Shown piece after piece: positions 1 through 12,557 of a DNA stretch of 64,000 bases. The stretch comes from Dirofilaria immitis (taxonomy: Eukaryota > Nematoda > Chromadorea > Rhabditida > Onchocercidae). Made by a program: the position numbers and the translations under genes. How positions within the stretch are numbered: the first letter of the stretch is position 1; every line of letters starts with the position of its first letter. The stretch covers positions 2,790,001 through 2,854,000 of the forward strand of contig JAKNDB010000109.1 in assembly GCA_024305405.1 (NCBI GenBank). The letters are read 5' to 3'. The notes beneath the pieces are model-generated. The model was not told where the DNA came from. It saw nothing but the letters and a program-made list of their open reading frames with translations, and ran no database searches.

Positions 1-3000
1 AGCAGAATTAGAGAAATTATAGATGAAGATATAATTTAAAGCAAAAGTGGTCTAATGCAAACTAAATATTTTAACTGGAATAATGTTCAGTAATATTTCT
101 GTTATCTAAAAACAAACTCTGTGTGATATGCCAGAAAATGGCCAGTATTTTTATCACTCGTCTTTATTCTTCTATAATACCTTTTCTCTCTTTCGGATGA
201 CAGCCTGGAACTTCCAAAATTAAAACCTAGCTCCGCTTCTGGAAGCAATTTATTAATTTCCTCTTTATCTGATGAATTTTTATCTATCACTAGAAAGTTA
301 ACCTTGATTTATCATGCCATGATGATGACAAAATGGGACATAGTTCGAATGGACAAAATTCGAAGTAAATCAACAAGACACTCCCACTAAATAACAAGCA
401 ACGTCAGGCGTCATACTGCTACTACAAATACTTTTCATTTGCCACTACCGGGAAATATGCTATAATGAATAAATGTTTAGAATTGCCCATTCAGAATATC
501 GAAAAACTTAGCCATGTTCACAAGTGGAAGCCAGTATTTTCACTGATTTTAATTTGGTCTGCAATGCTATAGGTATTTTGCGGCGAGGCCGTATTTTTTA
601 GTAATTTCGTTGGTGAATGTGAGTTCCGAGAGATAATAATGCTGGGAGAGGAAAAGTGGGACGGTAGTTCTTCACGTAAAGGATCACTTGTGGGTCTTTC
701 AGGAAGCGTAACATATCACGAGGAATTATGAAGGAGATGTTTTGAAGTGGTTTGAGCTCTGAAGAATAATTTTTCCAAAAAATGTTTCATTTCGTTTGCT
801 TAACATTAACAAGGAGATAAAACTATTTGGTGATTTCATAAAACACTCAAAATTTTCCGGTTATTTTACTTATTGGATTGCATCGTAAAGATTACTAAAC
901 AGTTATATTATGATTCAGCGCTTATTATTGCCATTATTCCTAACAACAACTTCCGCTCCCATCATTGACAGAATAAGTACATTTCGAAATCGACGTTTAT
1001 AGCTTGTTTACAGGCGTAAAACTCAGGGCAGAAAATTTTCAGTTTATCAGCAAAGGAACGGGGAGGCGAAAAAAACGGCTAAATCAGTATACTTGGAAGA
1101 CGTCCAGGCGTGGATACTATACAATATTAATGTGTATTGGATGACAACTAGTAGCGCCAGTATGTTTTTCTTTTTTTTTTGCTTTTTTGCCCTTCCAGTT
1201 ATAAAAATTGGAACTTGATAATCAGCTTTAAAAACTACCACAACTAGTTTCATGAGATATTAGTAAAGTCTTTGCTTTCTTCTCTATCATCAGATTTGTT
1301 GAGTTTTGCCTTTCTTAGGATTCTGCCGGGCCATCATACATATGATATGATTGCACATGGCTTTCCAAAAAGATTTGCTGTGACAGCACTGAACAGTTCT
1401 GAACTCATCTGATACACCATAGGCGCAACTTTGCATAAATTTTCGAAAACCAGGCATTGTATCATTCAGTATTTACTTGTTTCATGCACACAACTATCTT
1501 CTCACTTTGATTCTGAAATATCTTTGTTCTGTATTTTTATAGTATTTTACTGTATTCATTGTTAAAATCGTGGTAAGATTTTCTAAATAGAAGTTTAACC
1601 AGTCATTTTAGAGCTATTGCAGAAATTTAGAGGAAAGGTGTGCTAGGTGATGTTTACATGTTGTGCATATTGTCAAAACCTACAATTTTTCTGCTTCCAT
1701 CAAGTTATCTTCTTTTGCATGCTCATCGTTCTCCGTGGTTTTGCTCACTAGTTCGAAAAATTTTCAAAAATTTCTGGTTTCCGCGAAATCTAAGAATGTA
1801 AAAAATATGGCATCCGATGGTATTTCCTTTGATAAATGGACCGTTTATCTTGCACGCAGTCATTAGTTAAAGTGTTTGATGTGACATTATTGTATGACTA
1901 TCGATCATAGTTGAGAAAATCAATAGCAAATCTAGATCTGATCTGTAAAGATTTCTAAATATATAAAGTTACAAAAACTACATAGCTAAAATACTTTATC
2001 CATCTTGAGACACTTTTGCTATCTACTAGGTACTTCGATGAATGAAAGAGCTATTATGAATCTCGTTTGATAATAATGATATTAACACTTTATGCGAGGA
2101 TGCGACAGAGGACATAATTTTCCATCATCATGCGGAATTATTTATTGGGTCACTAAGAAATTGGCATGTATCTCTACACCGGACGGTTTAAGGTTGTCTG
2201 AAGATTCTCTGGATTGTAATTTCTGCTGGTTGAATCCTAACTAAGAAATTGCAGATTATTTTTCTTCTTTACTGAACTACTGTTTCATTTTAGGACCGTG
2301 AGATTCGAAATTTTATTTTAAAACAAGCCGTTCAAAATTTTATTGTGTGATCAAGTTTATGATGAAATTTATGATCTTAGTATTAGGTTTCCAATTCATT
2401 CCACTAATCTCTGTATAAACCAGAATCCTTTGTGATATATTTTATGGCGACATTGTCCTAAAGTTACTAAAAGATTAAACGACGTGGCTGCCTCTTAAAA
2501 CATTAAATGGATACTAATTGTTAAGGTCGTTAAAGGCTTAACACGATAGCCTGTTGTGGATCTAATCATTTCAGAAGACAGTGAATGTATTTTGCTATGT
2601 TTCAGTTTCAAGATTTCAAGTTTCAATGTTGCTATACAATAACGCTTTTGCTGGTGGAATGCTGCTTGGGAAAATAATATTAAATAATTGTTTAATTGCT
2701 AATACTTTTAGCTTTCGAGATAGCAGAATGCCAAAACTTCAAAAACTTACCGTGTACCTGAGCGCTCATAGCTATTTGAAATTATGGGGATATCCTTGTT
2801 GCTTTAGTTATGTTGGCTAGCTTAGAAAGTTTCTCAAATTTAAAAGTTCAGTTTTGTCAGGAAATTTTTTCCATACTAGTTAAAGTTTTGTTGAATTTTA
2901 GGTATGAAAACTTTTATTCAAAAAATAATTGGTTGTAAGGAAGAAAGAATAAGGGGATGGGAAGGAGTGAGAAGAAGAGTTTAAAGAAGATTCTGGATGT

Positions 3001-3480
3001 AATCTAAATAAAGATTGTCGAAATTTGCTTTTCAAGAATTGGTCGATAACTTTTTTGTGCCTGGGAGAATTTGATCATTAATGACAACATTGGAATTATT
3101 AAGAATTTCTCATAAAAGCATATAATATGCTATATTTTGTTAATGGTTTCAAAAAACTCGAATATTTTAGGTGGATTGAGAAGCTAAATTAATCATTTTC
3201 ATCAGACTAGCAACTGAGGGAGTAGTCGGTACCGCTTGCTGTGTTACAAAACTATTAAAGCTGAAGTTATATTATCATGTACAGGCGACAAATGCTGTTC
3301 TTCCCCAGTACGTTCTTTTTTTTCTGGACAAGAATTCACGAATAAGAACAAAGTTTAATCGTTTGCGTTATGATTGCTTGCTCTTGCATGGATGTCTTAA
3401 TATTGTTTTTAAAATGTTACGATCGGCTTATTTACTGCCAAATAACGATCTCTGGTTCTAAAGTTATTATTACCCATGCC
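1..3480. other. AT-rich stretch with no gene recognised
   Basis: Only short ORFs of 60-80 codons occur on both strands, with no recognisable domain and no chain of phase-compatible exons. Undetected 5' exons or promoter of the deadenylase gene that starts near 4 kb could lie in the right-hand part. Confidence 0.5.
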
Positions 3481-3561
3481 AGATTGTTCAATCATTTCTT
3501 GCAGTGCGTTTTCAAATAGTGGCACACTCAATATGTTGCATGGTAGTAATAGACTTGTTGA

Positions 3562-3786
3562 AAAAAGCTTACGGATCAACTATCGCACCATGTGTTAAAT
3601 TTATATGCTGGCTTGGGTATCGGTCGTTCGAACTATTTCGCTTTAGCCGATTATACAAACACTTATTCTCTTCCGGGCTTTTTCGAAGTCTTCAAGAATA
3701 TGTCCTTCCAAGTTTTGACGCTTTCCTTTAATTATTATCTGGTGCTGCACCGAACAGGATTAGATAGTGAGAGACAAAAGTATTAA
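3562..3786 (+). other. Unidentified ORF upstream of the CCR4 gene
   Basis: After an in-frame stop at 3559-3561 the frame stays open to the stop at 3784-3786. The base composition is a little more GC-rich than the surroundings. The translation contains a Gly/Ser-bearing segment (LYAGLGIGRSNYFALADY) followed by aromatic-rich sequence. No family is recognised. It could be a 5' exon of the downstream deadenylase gene, a separate small exon, or chance. No splice donor with the right phase for the exon at 4018 was found. Confidence 0.2.
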
Positions 3787-4017
3787 ATAAGTGCAACGCA
3801 ATCGATGACAACAAACATGCTGAGATATGATCATCATATAACATTGCACTAAATTATTTTGTTTTGCAAATAGATCCATAGTGACGTGAACAAGATTTTA
3901 TTCTCCATTTTGCTGAGAAATTTTTCTGTTGTTTATTGCATGTTTTTAAATGCAAAACTCACAATTACATAATTTTTGAAAACGATCCAGATTTTCCAAA
4001 ATTAAATGGAATTTCAG

Positions 4018-7000
4018 AACACGACTTGCCATATGTGGCGGGTGCACATCATCATGAATTTGCACTGCCTAATGGTGATGCGCATGGCCATGAAAAATGC
4101 GCCACCTCAGCTGGCCTACCGTTAACAAAATCGGAAAGTACGGATGGTAGAAAGAAGTTGCCGAATGGCATGTTGAGGGTGCATCGCATAATGACTGAGG
4201 AAGAACTTGCACAGGGTAAAGAACCGCGTTGGACGGAACTCGAGATACGCGGTTTGTTTTTCTTGAACTTCTCGAGTGGATTTAGCGAAAAAAAGGTGAC
4301 ATGAGCTTAGCAAAAAAATCAATAGGCGAAACTGCTGGAAAGTTTAAAAGTTTATACTTTTTGCTGATTGTCATCTTTTATGTAGTTCGCCTTATTAGGT
4401 ATGAAAAAATAAAGGAATATGTATCTTTTCAGGTCGCAATCTAAGTCCAGTTTTATGGGAAATGAGATGCCTTACCGCTCTTTTCTTGTATAAAAACCAT
4501 CTGACAAGGTGATTTTGGTCGTTGAATCTTTAGTTTCTTTAACATATGTTTATCCAAACAATGGAGAAAATAGATAGCGTGTCGCGGAAGTGTTGAACTT
4601 TAAAAAATAGAAATGTGAAAAATGAATAATGTGTTGTTCACGTACCCAGAAATCCTTTATATTTTTCAGAATCCCTTGTGAAATATCGAAGTTGGAGAAT
4701 TTAACAGTGCTGGATTTGTCTGAAAATAAACTACGTAGTCTGCCAGCTGAGCTGGGCGATATGATCTCCTTATGTCACCTTTACCTCAATGGCAATCAAA
4801 TAAGAGTCCTCCCTTACGAATTGGGCAAGCTGTTTCGTTTACAAACCCTTGGTTAGCAGTTTTATGGCTTTAGATTAAGCCTCATTTTACATCACTGTGA
4901 TATGAATATGCAGCGATAAATTTACAGCGGTAAATATAAACTTAGCAAACTGGCACCATGATCTCTGAATGATTACTTTTTCTTTATTTTTCAGATCTTC
5001 GATCAAACCCTCTTTCTCCCGAGATTAATAAAATTTATTATGAAGCTGGACCTCAGAAACTGCTTCGATTTTTGTTAGATCATCTGGCAAGTATGTTCTT
5101 CATAATTTTCCATATCAACACAGGAATACGATCATTTTGGACTTCAAGGAAATGGTGCTATGCACTTTTTGTTTTAATTAACATTCATGACGTCGATTTA
5201 ATTTCTCTTGCTAATTAATTCAAAAAAAAATTAAATTATTAAAGGCGTACCCTGAATGATTATGTGAAAATAAAAATTTTTTTGGTGTTTATGCTTTCGC
5301 AGTGTTTTGGTTTATTTTTTGCAAAGTCCTAAACGATTCATTTTTCCTCGAAAACTTTGATTGGTGTATTTTTCAGTAAATGCAACAATACCTCCGGATC
5401 GTCAATGGGTGATGATAAGGCATGCGGATCCTGAAAGACCGATTGGTATCGAATTATATTAAATTTAATTATTCAATAAAACATAATTTTCCCTCTCTGA
5501 ACATTATATCTCTTGAAGTTATTTCTTCCTTTTTTCAATTTATACGATATTCCTTTGCATCTCCTTATAAATTGTATCGACATTCCGAAAATGTACATTC
5601 AATAGATTACGAGTCAATTTCAGTAAAGATTACTCTCATATCGTCATTATCTTCAGCAACATTCACTGTTCTCTGTTACAACGTTCTGTGTGATAAATAT
5701 GCTACAAACAGTCTGTACTCATATTGTCCATCTTGGGCTCTCAATTGGGAGTATCGAAAAACAGCAATTTTAAAAGAAATTCGACATTACGAAGCTGACA
5801 TTATTACTTTGCAAGTATGTTTGTGTTTGTACCTGCCATTATTGTATTAGTATAAAAATTCCATTCTGAGATTGCCTTCATTTTTCGTTTCTGTTTCTAT
5901 TAAACGTTTTTATAATTGTTTGTTTTGTTAGTTCTAATAACTTTGTTTTTACTTTAGGAAGTAGAAACTGAGCAATTTCGTTGCCTTTTTCAACCTGAGC
6001 TGGAACAAATTGGCTATGCGGGCATTTTTTCGCCGAAGTCACGGGCGAAAACAATGGGTGAAGAAGAACGAAAATTTGTTGACGGTTGCGCTATATTTTG
6101 GAAATATGACAAGTATGTCGAATTTAATTTTTTTTTCACTTCAACTAAATTTAGGTGTAATTTTAGTTCCCTTTAAAATTATAATAAAAAGAGATGTAAC
6201 AGAACAGCTGCTTAAAATCTTTTCATAATATTTTTTTTCTTTGATGTACTTTGGCTTTTAATTGCAACTATTTCCAGTGATTTAAAATTTTACTTGAAAG
6301 TTTCAGTTATTGGAAAAGTATATTTATAGATTTGAGCTGGAGAAAGAACATCTCGTTGAGTTTACACAGGTAGCTATCAAGAAAGCTCCAACAAGTGAAA
6401 AAATCTTAAATCGTGTTATGCCAAAGGATAACATTGCTCTTTGTGCTGTTTTCAAAATCAGGGAGAACGTTTACGCCAATCGTTTGTTTATTTATTTATT
6501 TTTTCGACATATGCGTTAAGAATACTTGCTGATGAGATGTAATTGATACAGGTCATTTAATTTTTAATTCATCTCGAGTAATGCATAACGCTGATTGATT
6601 TTCAATTGTTCAAACTTTAGGTAAAAGTTAAATCATATAATAGTGATATTCATATCAAAATAATTCTTTTATTTTCCATATAAAATTAAGCGATGTCTGA
6701 CGGCGAAATGTTCCTTCGAGAGCAAAAAAATGTAGCTTATTTTTATTATTCTAAGAATCTGCAGGACAAATGACTATGGCTCCTAGCGACAATGTGGTTG
6801 GAAATCCACTTGTTGTGAGCACCGCACATATTCATTGGGATCCAGAATTTTGCGATGTAAAGCTAATTCAATCAATGATGTTAGTGCAGGAGATAAATAC
6901 TTTGCTCGATGAAGTATGTTTTTTTATAAAATGTGAATTCAAAATTTAGTTATTTAAATGATATTTGTCAGTCTCCTCCGGAAAACATTATATTTTGTCT

Positions 7001-7897
7001 CTGTAGATATCGGAGAAATGTCGTATAACACCTCAGCAGATACCTGTTTTAATCTGTGGCGATCTCAATTCACTTCCTGAATCAGGTATGCTATTGCATT
7101 ACTGCAATCCATCAATTGCAGTATTTTTGCGGTGAATATTTTATGTATGGCATATAAATGAATGGATACATAAAAACAATCTTTTACCTTAACGCGTGCT
7201 CAGTGAAGTTTATTGAACTTCGTGGTTTTTTTTGAAATTTCTATGGGCAGTTTCTTAGGAGTTGTGGAATTTCTGTCGAAGGAGCAATTTCGAAGGAACA
7301 CCCAGATCTAAAAGAATTCCGTCAGGATCCTTGTATTACACGTTTTAGTGCATCCGATGATCCGACAGTTTATACTCACGGACTCAGGCTTGACTGTGCT
7401 GTGGACCCTAACTCAATGCCGTTTACAAATTACACGTTGGTTTTAAATTTGAAACATACAAGATATGAAATCCGTGTTTGCTTTTAAAAAATATTCGTTA
7501 TTTTTGATTCAGAAAACAATTGCAGCCAACGAAAATAATGAGACTAGTTCGTCGTGACGAAAACAGTGAGACCAGTTGCTTGTTAGTTGAATATCCACAA
7601 TAGAAATTAACGTGAAACGTGAAAGAACTAGATTTCAGGCTTGAATTTAAAGGTGTTATCGATTACATATTCTCGACGCCTCAATCATTAGCTCGTTTGG
7701 GAGTGTTAGGACCACTGAGTATGGAATGGGTTCTGGCAAATAAAATAATCGGTTTCCCACATCCCCACGTGCCCTCGGATCACGTACCGATAATGGCACA
7801 ATTTGCAATTATCCCAACGAGCCATCAACGTATCCAGCCTACTGTCCATCACTATGGTAACAGTCATTCCAGTTCATTTGGTGCTGTTGGTCGATAA
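4018..7897 (+). CDS. ccr-4: CCR4/CNOT6-type poly(A) deadenylase, catalytic subunit of CCR4-NOT
   Basis: Mg-dependent 3'-5' exoribonuclease that shortens mRNA poly(A) tails in the cytoplasmic CCR4-NOT complex. Twelve phase-compatible exons are visible: 4018-4251, 4433-4508, 4670-4851, 4995-5090, 5377-5445, 5657-5814, 5958-6112, 6330-6481, 6765-6913, 7007-7085, 7259-7435 and 7639-7897, about 595 codons. The first three carry the CNOT6 N-terminal signature (TEEELAQGKEPRWTELEI) and leucine-rich repeats (LRSLPAELG, RVLPYELGKLFRLQTL). The rest form the endonuclease/exonuclease/phosphatase domain: VLCYNVLCDKYAT, CPSWALNWEYRK, LQEVETEQF with the metal-binding Glu, HIHWDPEF, GDLNSLPES, EFKGVIDYIF and HPHVPSDH with the catalytic His. 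The length matches the family. The true start is unresolved, because upstream exons probably exist. Odd point: the 7259-7435 exon changes frame near 7280 (see findings). Stop is TAA at 7895-7897. Confidence 0.9.
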
Positions 7898-10800
7898 AAA
7901 TTCATGAATTTCCGTGTTAAATTAGCGGTCTCAGGAAATAATTTCATTGTTTTTCAAATCGTCAATATTTTATTCATTTTAGTCGTATCATTTTGATTCA
8001 TTATTTCTATATCCTGATTGAATCCGAACTTTTTTACTTGGGATTGGATTAACCTCAAGATGCTTTGTTATGTGCAATATCTAGTTTTAGTTCTTGAAAC
8101 AAAAATGAAGCTGGAGTTTTAAAGCAGGACAGATATGGTTTTACTGAAGGCTAATTTTTTGGAAAGATAACGAGATCTTTCTTTACCGGAGAATTCATGC
8201 AAGTGAAAGCTGCAATAATTATAAGAAATGGAATGCACTCATGTATTTGATTCTGTTAATGATAGTCAGTAATGTTTATTATGTTTCACTGAGCTGTTGT
8301 TGTCAACAAAGATGCCTTCTGAGTTTTCGTCGAGGAATATGTTTTGTCTTGATATTATTCACTTTTCATTCCAGGCACCGATGAGTTTAGGCTTTTATGT
8401 TTTTTTGCTGAATTGATGTTACGAAAATAATCTGCTGAGGAGAGATATTTTCAGATTCTGCCACTGAACCTAGGTTTTGCATTCTTCCCATGGCTATTAA
8501 ATTTTTTCATTGCGATGGGATTATTTTCGTACGTATTTCTTTTTAAACATCGTTCTTAACTAATATTTAAGTATACCTCATCGATTAATCCTTTTCTTCA
8601 CCCTTTCATTATATTTGATATTAGAATTTGGCCCAAAAGATCACATTTTTGTGAAGAGGATGTTAACTGGTAGTTTATCGCTTGATTTGTCATAATTTTT
8701 TTGTTTTCATTATCATTTTCATCATTTCTTTAAAACTAGTATCTCTTTTTTGAGACAGTTTAGTGTTAATCCTAATGCTGTCCAGAATGTAATGTTATTT
8801 TCTGTGAACTGTGTTTTGATTTTCCTTCAAAAGGCACGAAAACTTACCGGAAGAAACAGGCTTCAGTAATCAGTAAAACAATAGGTTGTTTCATTATTTT
8901 TATATGATACGCTGTTTGGAAAAACCTTTATTTCGTTATTTTCTGGATTTGTATCATAGTTTGTTTTATGTTGGTTACTGTGGTAAATCTAAACAGGAAA
9001 CAGAGTGACAAGTAGCGAATTAAGCTCTTTTTGTTGTGAATTACCATTGTCTATTGTAATTCAATACACAATAAGTATTTTGATTTTAATTAAAAGTTGA
9101 CTTTTTCAGCTAGGCACCATATTATGGCAAACATTATCCTCATTTACAGTTGGTTTCAGCGTCCAACTTTAATCTTTGTCTTTTTCCCATATGATATTAC
9201 CAATGATATAATTTCAACTGTTTGCTCCCCGTTTTGATGTTCCGCTGTTTTCTTTTACATCTTGAAACTTCCCTCATGTTTTTTCTTTAACATTTATATG
9301 TAACTTAAACTAACATTTTAACATGTTTTCTTTATTTGTACTCATGATCTCGTTTGTTGAAGCCTTTTTCTTCGGATAAAATCCCAATGAAATGCCTTAA
9401 GTCATCTCACTGACGTTTTAAGCTGTTGATGACTTTCGAATTGAAAGAACATGTTGAAATTCATAATTCTGTCAGGATTTCAATCAAATTTTTGCAAATT
9501 ACAATTTCTCGAATTGATAATATCGAGTATATTCAAGTTTAAAGATCAACGTATGTAGATCTTTTTCCTCAAGGTCGCACAATTAAAATTGTGTAAAATT
9601 GTGTTCATGAATCACTGTTCTGGTAACTCTGGGAAAGAGTGGAAAGAAATTTTTACGTTATCATACGTCGTATAAATCATACAGTCTTTGTTCCGGTATT
9701 TCCTCATTATCTGTCCCAGTCTTTTTCCGAGACGCATAAAACAATTATAAAATCGCAGTCGTGTATCTTGTCTTTTACTGAACGACTTAATCGTTTTTTT
9801 TGCGTACTGCTGTTAAGGTTCGATTAAGTTTTGTAAGGGTAATACGCTCTAGTATGGATATTGTACCATCGATATATCCGCTCATCGATATATCCGTCAT
9901 AGAAAATTTCCAACATTTTTATTAATCACACTGCTCTTGACTTAACACTCAAAATCAGCTTCGCAAGATACATTTTAGGCAAGCGATGCGCACCCTAATT
10001 AATTATGTCGATTTTTCAACACGTTTTATGCCGCTTTTCGTTTTTACAGTATCCGATGTCTTATAAATACTCTTCGCGTCGCTAACACTTTATTTGAGAT
10101 ATATAAATCGTAAATTTCGAATAGTCAATGAAAATCTATGATGCGACTGACTTCGCCTGAAATTCCTTACTATTTTGAAAACTAAAAAAGTGACCCACAA
10201 CGATCAAATTAGCATTCAGTTTTATCAATTGACTAGTACATATATATGCCAACAGCACAACAAATTGTTGCATCTTATTTTGGATTCCTTAATCATTGAG
10301 CAGATTGTCGAAAGCTTCCTCATCATTTTTATTGCAGCTAGTGCAATCTGAATGCCATGGCACACTTGAACTTAAAGAGGGAAATTAACGTGATTGTGAA
10401 GAGTCCGTATAGTTGCCCATACTCCTTCCACGCATTATCACCTGTCTGTGGTGTGGAGCTTCAATTTTTTGTGACATGCATTGGTAGTCCCAGCAGTTCC
10501 AAAAGACTTGTCCCACTGGACTAACCGTCATTTATCACACCACGCTTGGTTTTTTCTTATTTAATAAGTTTGTACCTTTTTCACTATAACCTTCTATGTA
10601 TTTCCAGTGCTGAAACCCCAGTTCATTCGTCCCTCAAGATGAGGAACGTTCCCCAGTAAGAAAGAAAATCCCTTGTGCCACGTGATGACGAAACAATTTT
10701 CGGGCAATTTTCTGTTCATGTCACCTCATTCTTGCTGCCCCATCATCCGTCTAATTTTATAAAACATGCCATGGAAAATATAATCTATTTTAATTATGTG

Positions 10801-11180
10801 ATTATGATAAACCATCAATTTTTATGTGACACAGAGCACGAACGCCAAAAAAAATCATGAAGATACACGATATGAAATTGAAAAATCACCGAATGCCGTA
10901 ACATATCTGCACTTCCCGGAGTTCGATGTAATAAAAGTTTCAACATATAATCCGACAAGATGGACTAGTGGTTACCTTTTCCAAAAATAGAAATTTTCGC
11001 AAGAGAGTCCCAAATATCCCACTTTCCTTTTCGCAAGTATTCAGTGTTTGTTCATCCTCTTCTACACAGTGAAAAAGGAAACAAATCAAAGACGGTTTTC
11101 CTTGTAATTTTAGGAACATCAAGATTTAATCGTATAGGTAACATTTGTTAAAGCAGTCCTTAAAAATGATTCAAGAAAAA
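7898..11180. other. Intergenic region between convergent genes, includes the ccr-4 3' UTR
   Basis: No coding region is recognised. The left part must hold the 3' UTR of the + strand deadenylase gene, and the right end approaches the 3' UTR of the - strand lin-14 gene. A short direct repeat, CATCGATATATCCG twice, lies at about 9868-9897. The ORFs present are short and without features. Confidence 0.45.
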
Positions 11181-11503
11181 AATGATGTCTGAGGTGATAT
11201 TGAGGAATGCAAGCAGTAGAATAGCGTAAACATAAAAAATGAACCACAATGAGGAAAAGAAGAACGATAGCAGTTATCTGATATTCATAAGACCAATCAG
11301 ATTTTTCTAGTGCTTTACAAAGTCATTAAACTAAATGTATCCTAAACAAAACATTAACCTGTGAAGAGGGAACCAAACTGCAAGAATTGTTAGAACCTTG
11401 CAATTTCTTTGACTCAAATCCAAAAATACTGATGTAAATGGATTGCAATGCCACGATATCAGTAGCATGCAAGCAGTTGGTAAACACGAATGAAATAGCG
11501 GCA

Positions 11504-11512
11504 TCCCTGAGA
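11504..11512 (-). promoter_or_regulatory. lin-4 seed-complement site, strongest copy
   Basis: The + strand reads TCCCTGAGA, identical to lin-4 nucleotides 1-9, so the transcript has an uninterrupted complement to the full lin-4 (miR-125) seed. Confidence 0.65.
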
Positions 11513-11796
11513 GCCAGAAAACATATTGCGTTTAAAGTGAACAAGAAAACCAACATCACTAGAAAGAAAATCATCGAAACACGGACATAAGAAAAAACTA
11601 GACCTTGTAACAAATTTTCAACTCACTGAGATAAAGCTCAATCCGAATTCTGTGTCAAATGGATCCGCTCAAAGAAGTGAGTTGTTATACTTTTGTAAAA
11701 CAAATGAAAAGAATAAAAGATTCTCGAGGGAGAGACCACAAATCAAACAAAATGTGTAGAAATGAAGTCGATGTAAAACAAAAGTTAGTCTGGACC

Positions 11797-11805
11797 TGAG
11801 GTAGT
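11797..11805 (-). promoter_or_regulatory. let-7 family seed-complement site
   Basis: The + strand reads TGAGGTAGT, identical to let-7 nucleotides 1-9, giving ACTACCTCA in the transcript. It overlaps a CCTGAG hexamer at 11795-11800, so let-7 and lin-4 pairing would compete here. Published C. elegans work reports let-7 complementarity in the lin-14 3' UTR. Confidence 0.65.
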
Positions 11806-11841
11806 CATAATACAACGAATGGAAAAAAAATAACAAGAATA

Positions 11842-11849
11842 TTCCTGAG
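11842..11849 (-). promoter_or_regulatory. lin-4 site of the CTCAGGAA type
   Basis: The + strand reads TTCCTGAG, so the transcript has CTCAGGAA. It matches lin-4 nucleotides 3-8 and lacks one G, which would leave a C of lin-4 bulged or mismatched. Several C. elegans lin-14 sites have this form. Confidence 0.55.
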
Positions 11850-12463
11850 TAACAGCAAAATGCACTGACCAACTACGCACACATAGACATACAATGACCC
11901 TCTTGCATTTTCCCAAAATCGAAAAACTCAGTAGTATATAAAACCGAACATTTCAGGGAACAAGGTTTATTGAATGAATGCATTTTCAGACTTTAAAGGT
12001 AATATTCTGCTTGCCTACGTTTAAAGCTCTTCCTTAAAATATTTAACAAATTATTTGCGCTAGTGAGCTGTTTCACAGCCAACCAAATCATTAAATATGG
12101 CTTAACAAACATTTTCAAATTCAGCTTTGCTCTATCATGTTATGCCCTTTATTTCCTGATGAAGCACATAAGTTTACTTTGGTCGTAAGCATATATACTT
12201 AAGTTTGTATTGTTGATGTGTTTTTCTTAATGGGGAAAAAGCGAATAATAAAAAATTCAACAAATCATAACATGATGATAGCATAGTGAAATAAAAAAGT
12301 ACACACCGAGTTTGTTTAACTAAACAGAGCAAAGCGTCCATGAAAAAAATGCGAAGAATTTGTTAAAATCTTAATCTGAATCTAATATACAATTTTCTGT
12401 AAGTAAAACTAATAATGACAATGCAAGCTGAAAAAGAAGACTGAAAATGGATGATAAAATGGA

Positions 12464-12506
12464 CCTGAGTTGGTACCTGAAATGGAAAAAGAACAACACC
12501 TGAGGT
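12464..12506 (-). promoter_or_regulatory. Two closely spaced CCTGAG (lin-4 nt 3-8) elements
   Basis: CCTGAG occurs at 12464-12469 and again at 12499-12504. The second continues as CCTGAGGT and so also contains let-7 nucleotides 1-6 (TGAGGT). A third, shorter ACCTGA lies between them at about 12475-12480. Spacing of about 35 bases is within the range reported for cooperating miRNA sites. Confidence 0.5.
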
Positions 12507-12550
12507 GAAACGAAGAAAATGAAATAAAAAATCGTAACTTGGTTAAAAGA

Positions 12551-12557
12551 TCCCTGA
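12551..12557 (-). promoter_or_regulatory. lin-4 seed-complement site, 7-mer
   Basis: The + strand reads TCCCTGA, matching lin-4 nucleotides 1-7 (seed nucleotides 2-7). The next base breaks the match to nucleotide 8. Confidence 0.5.
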
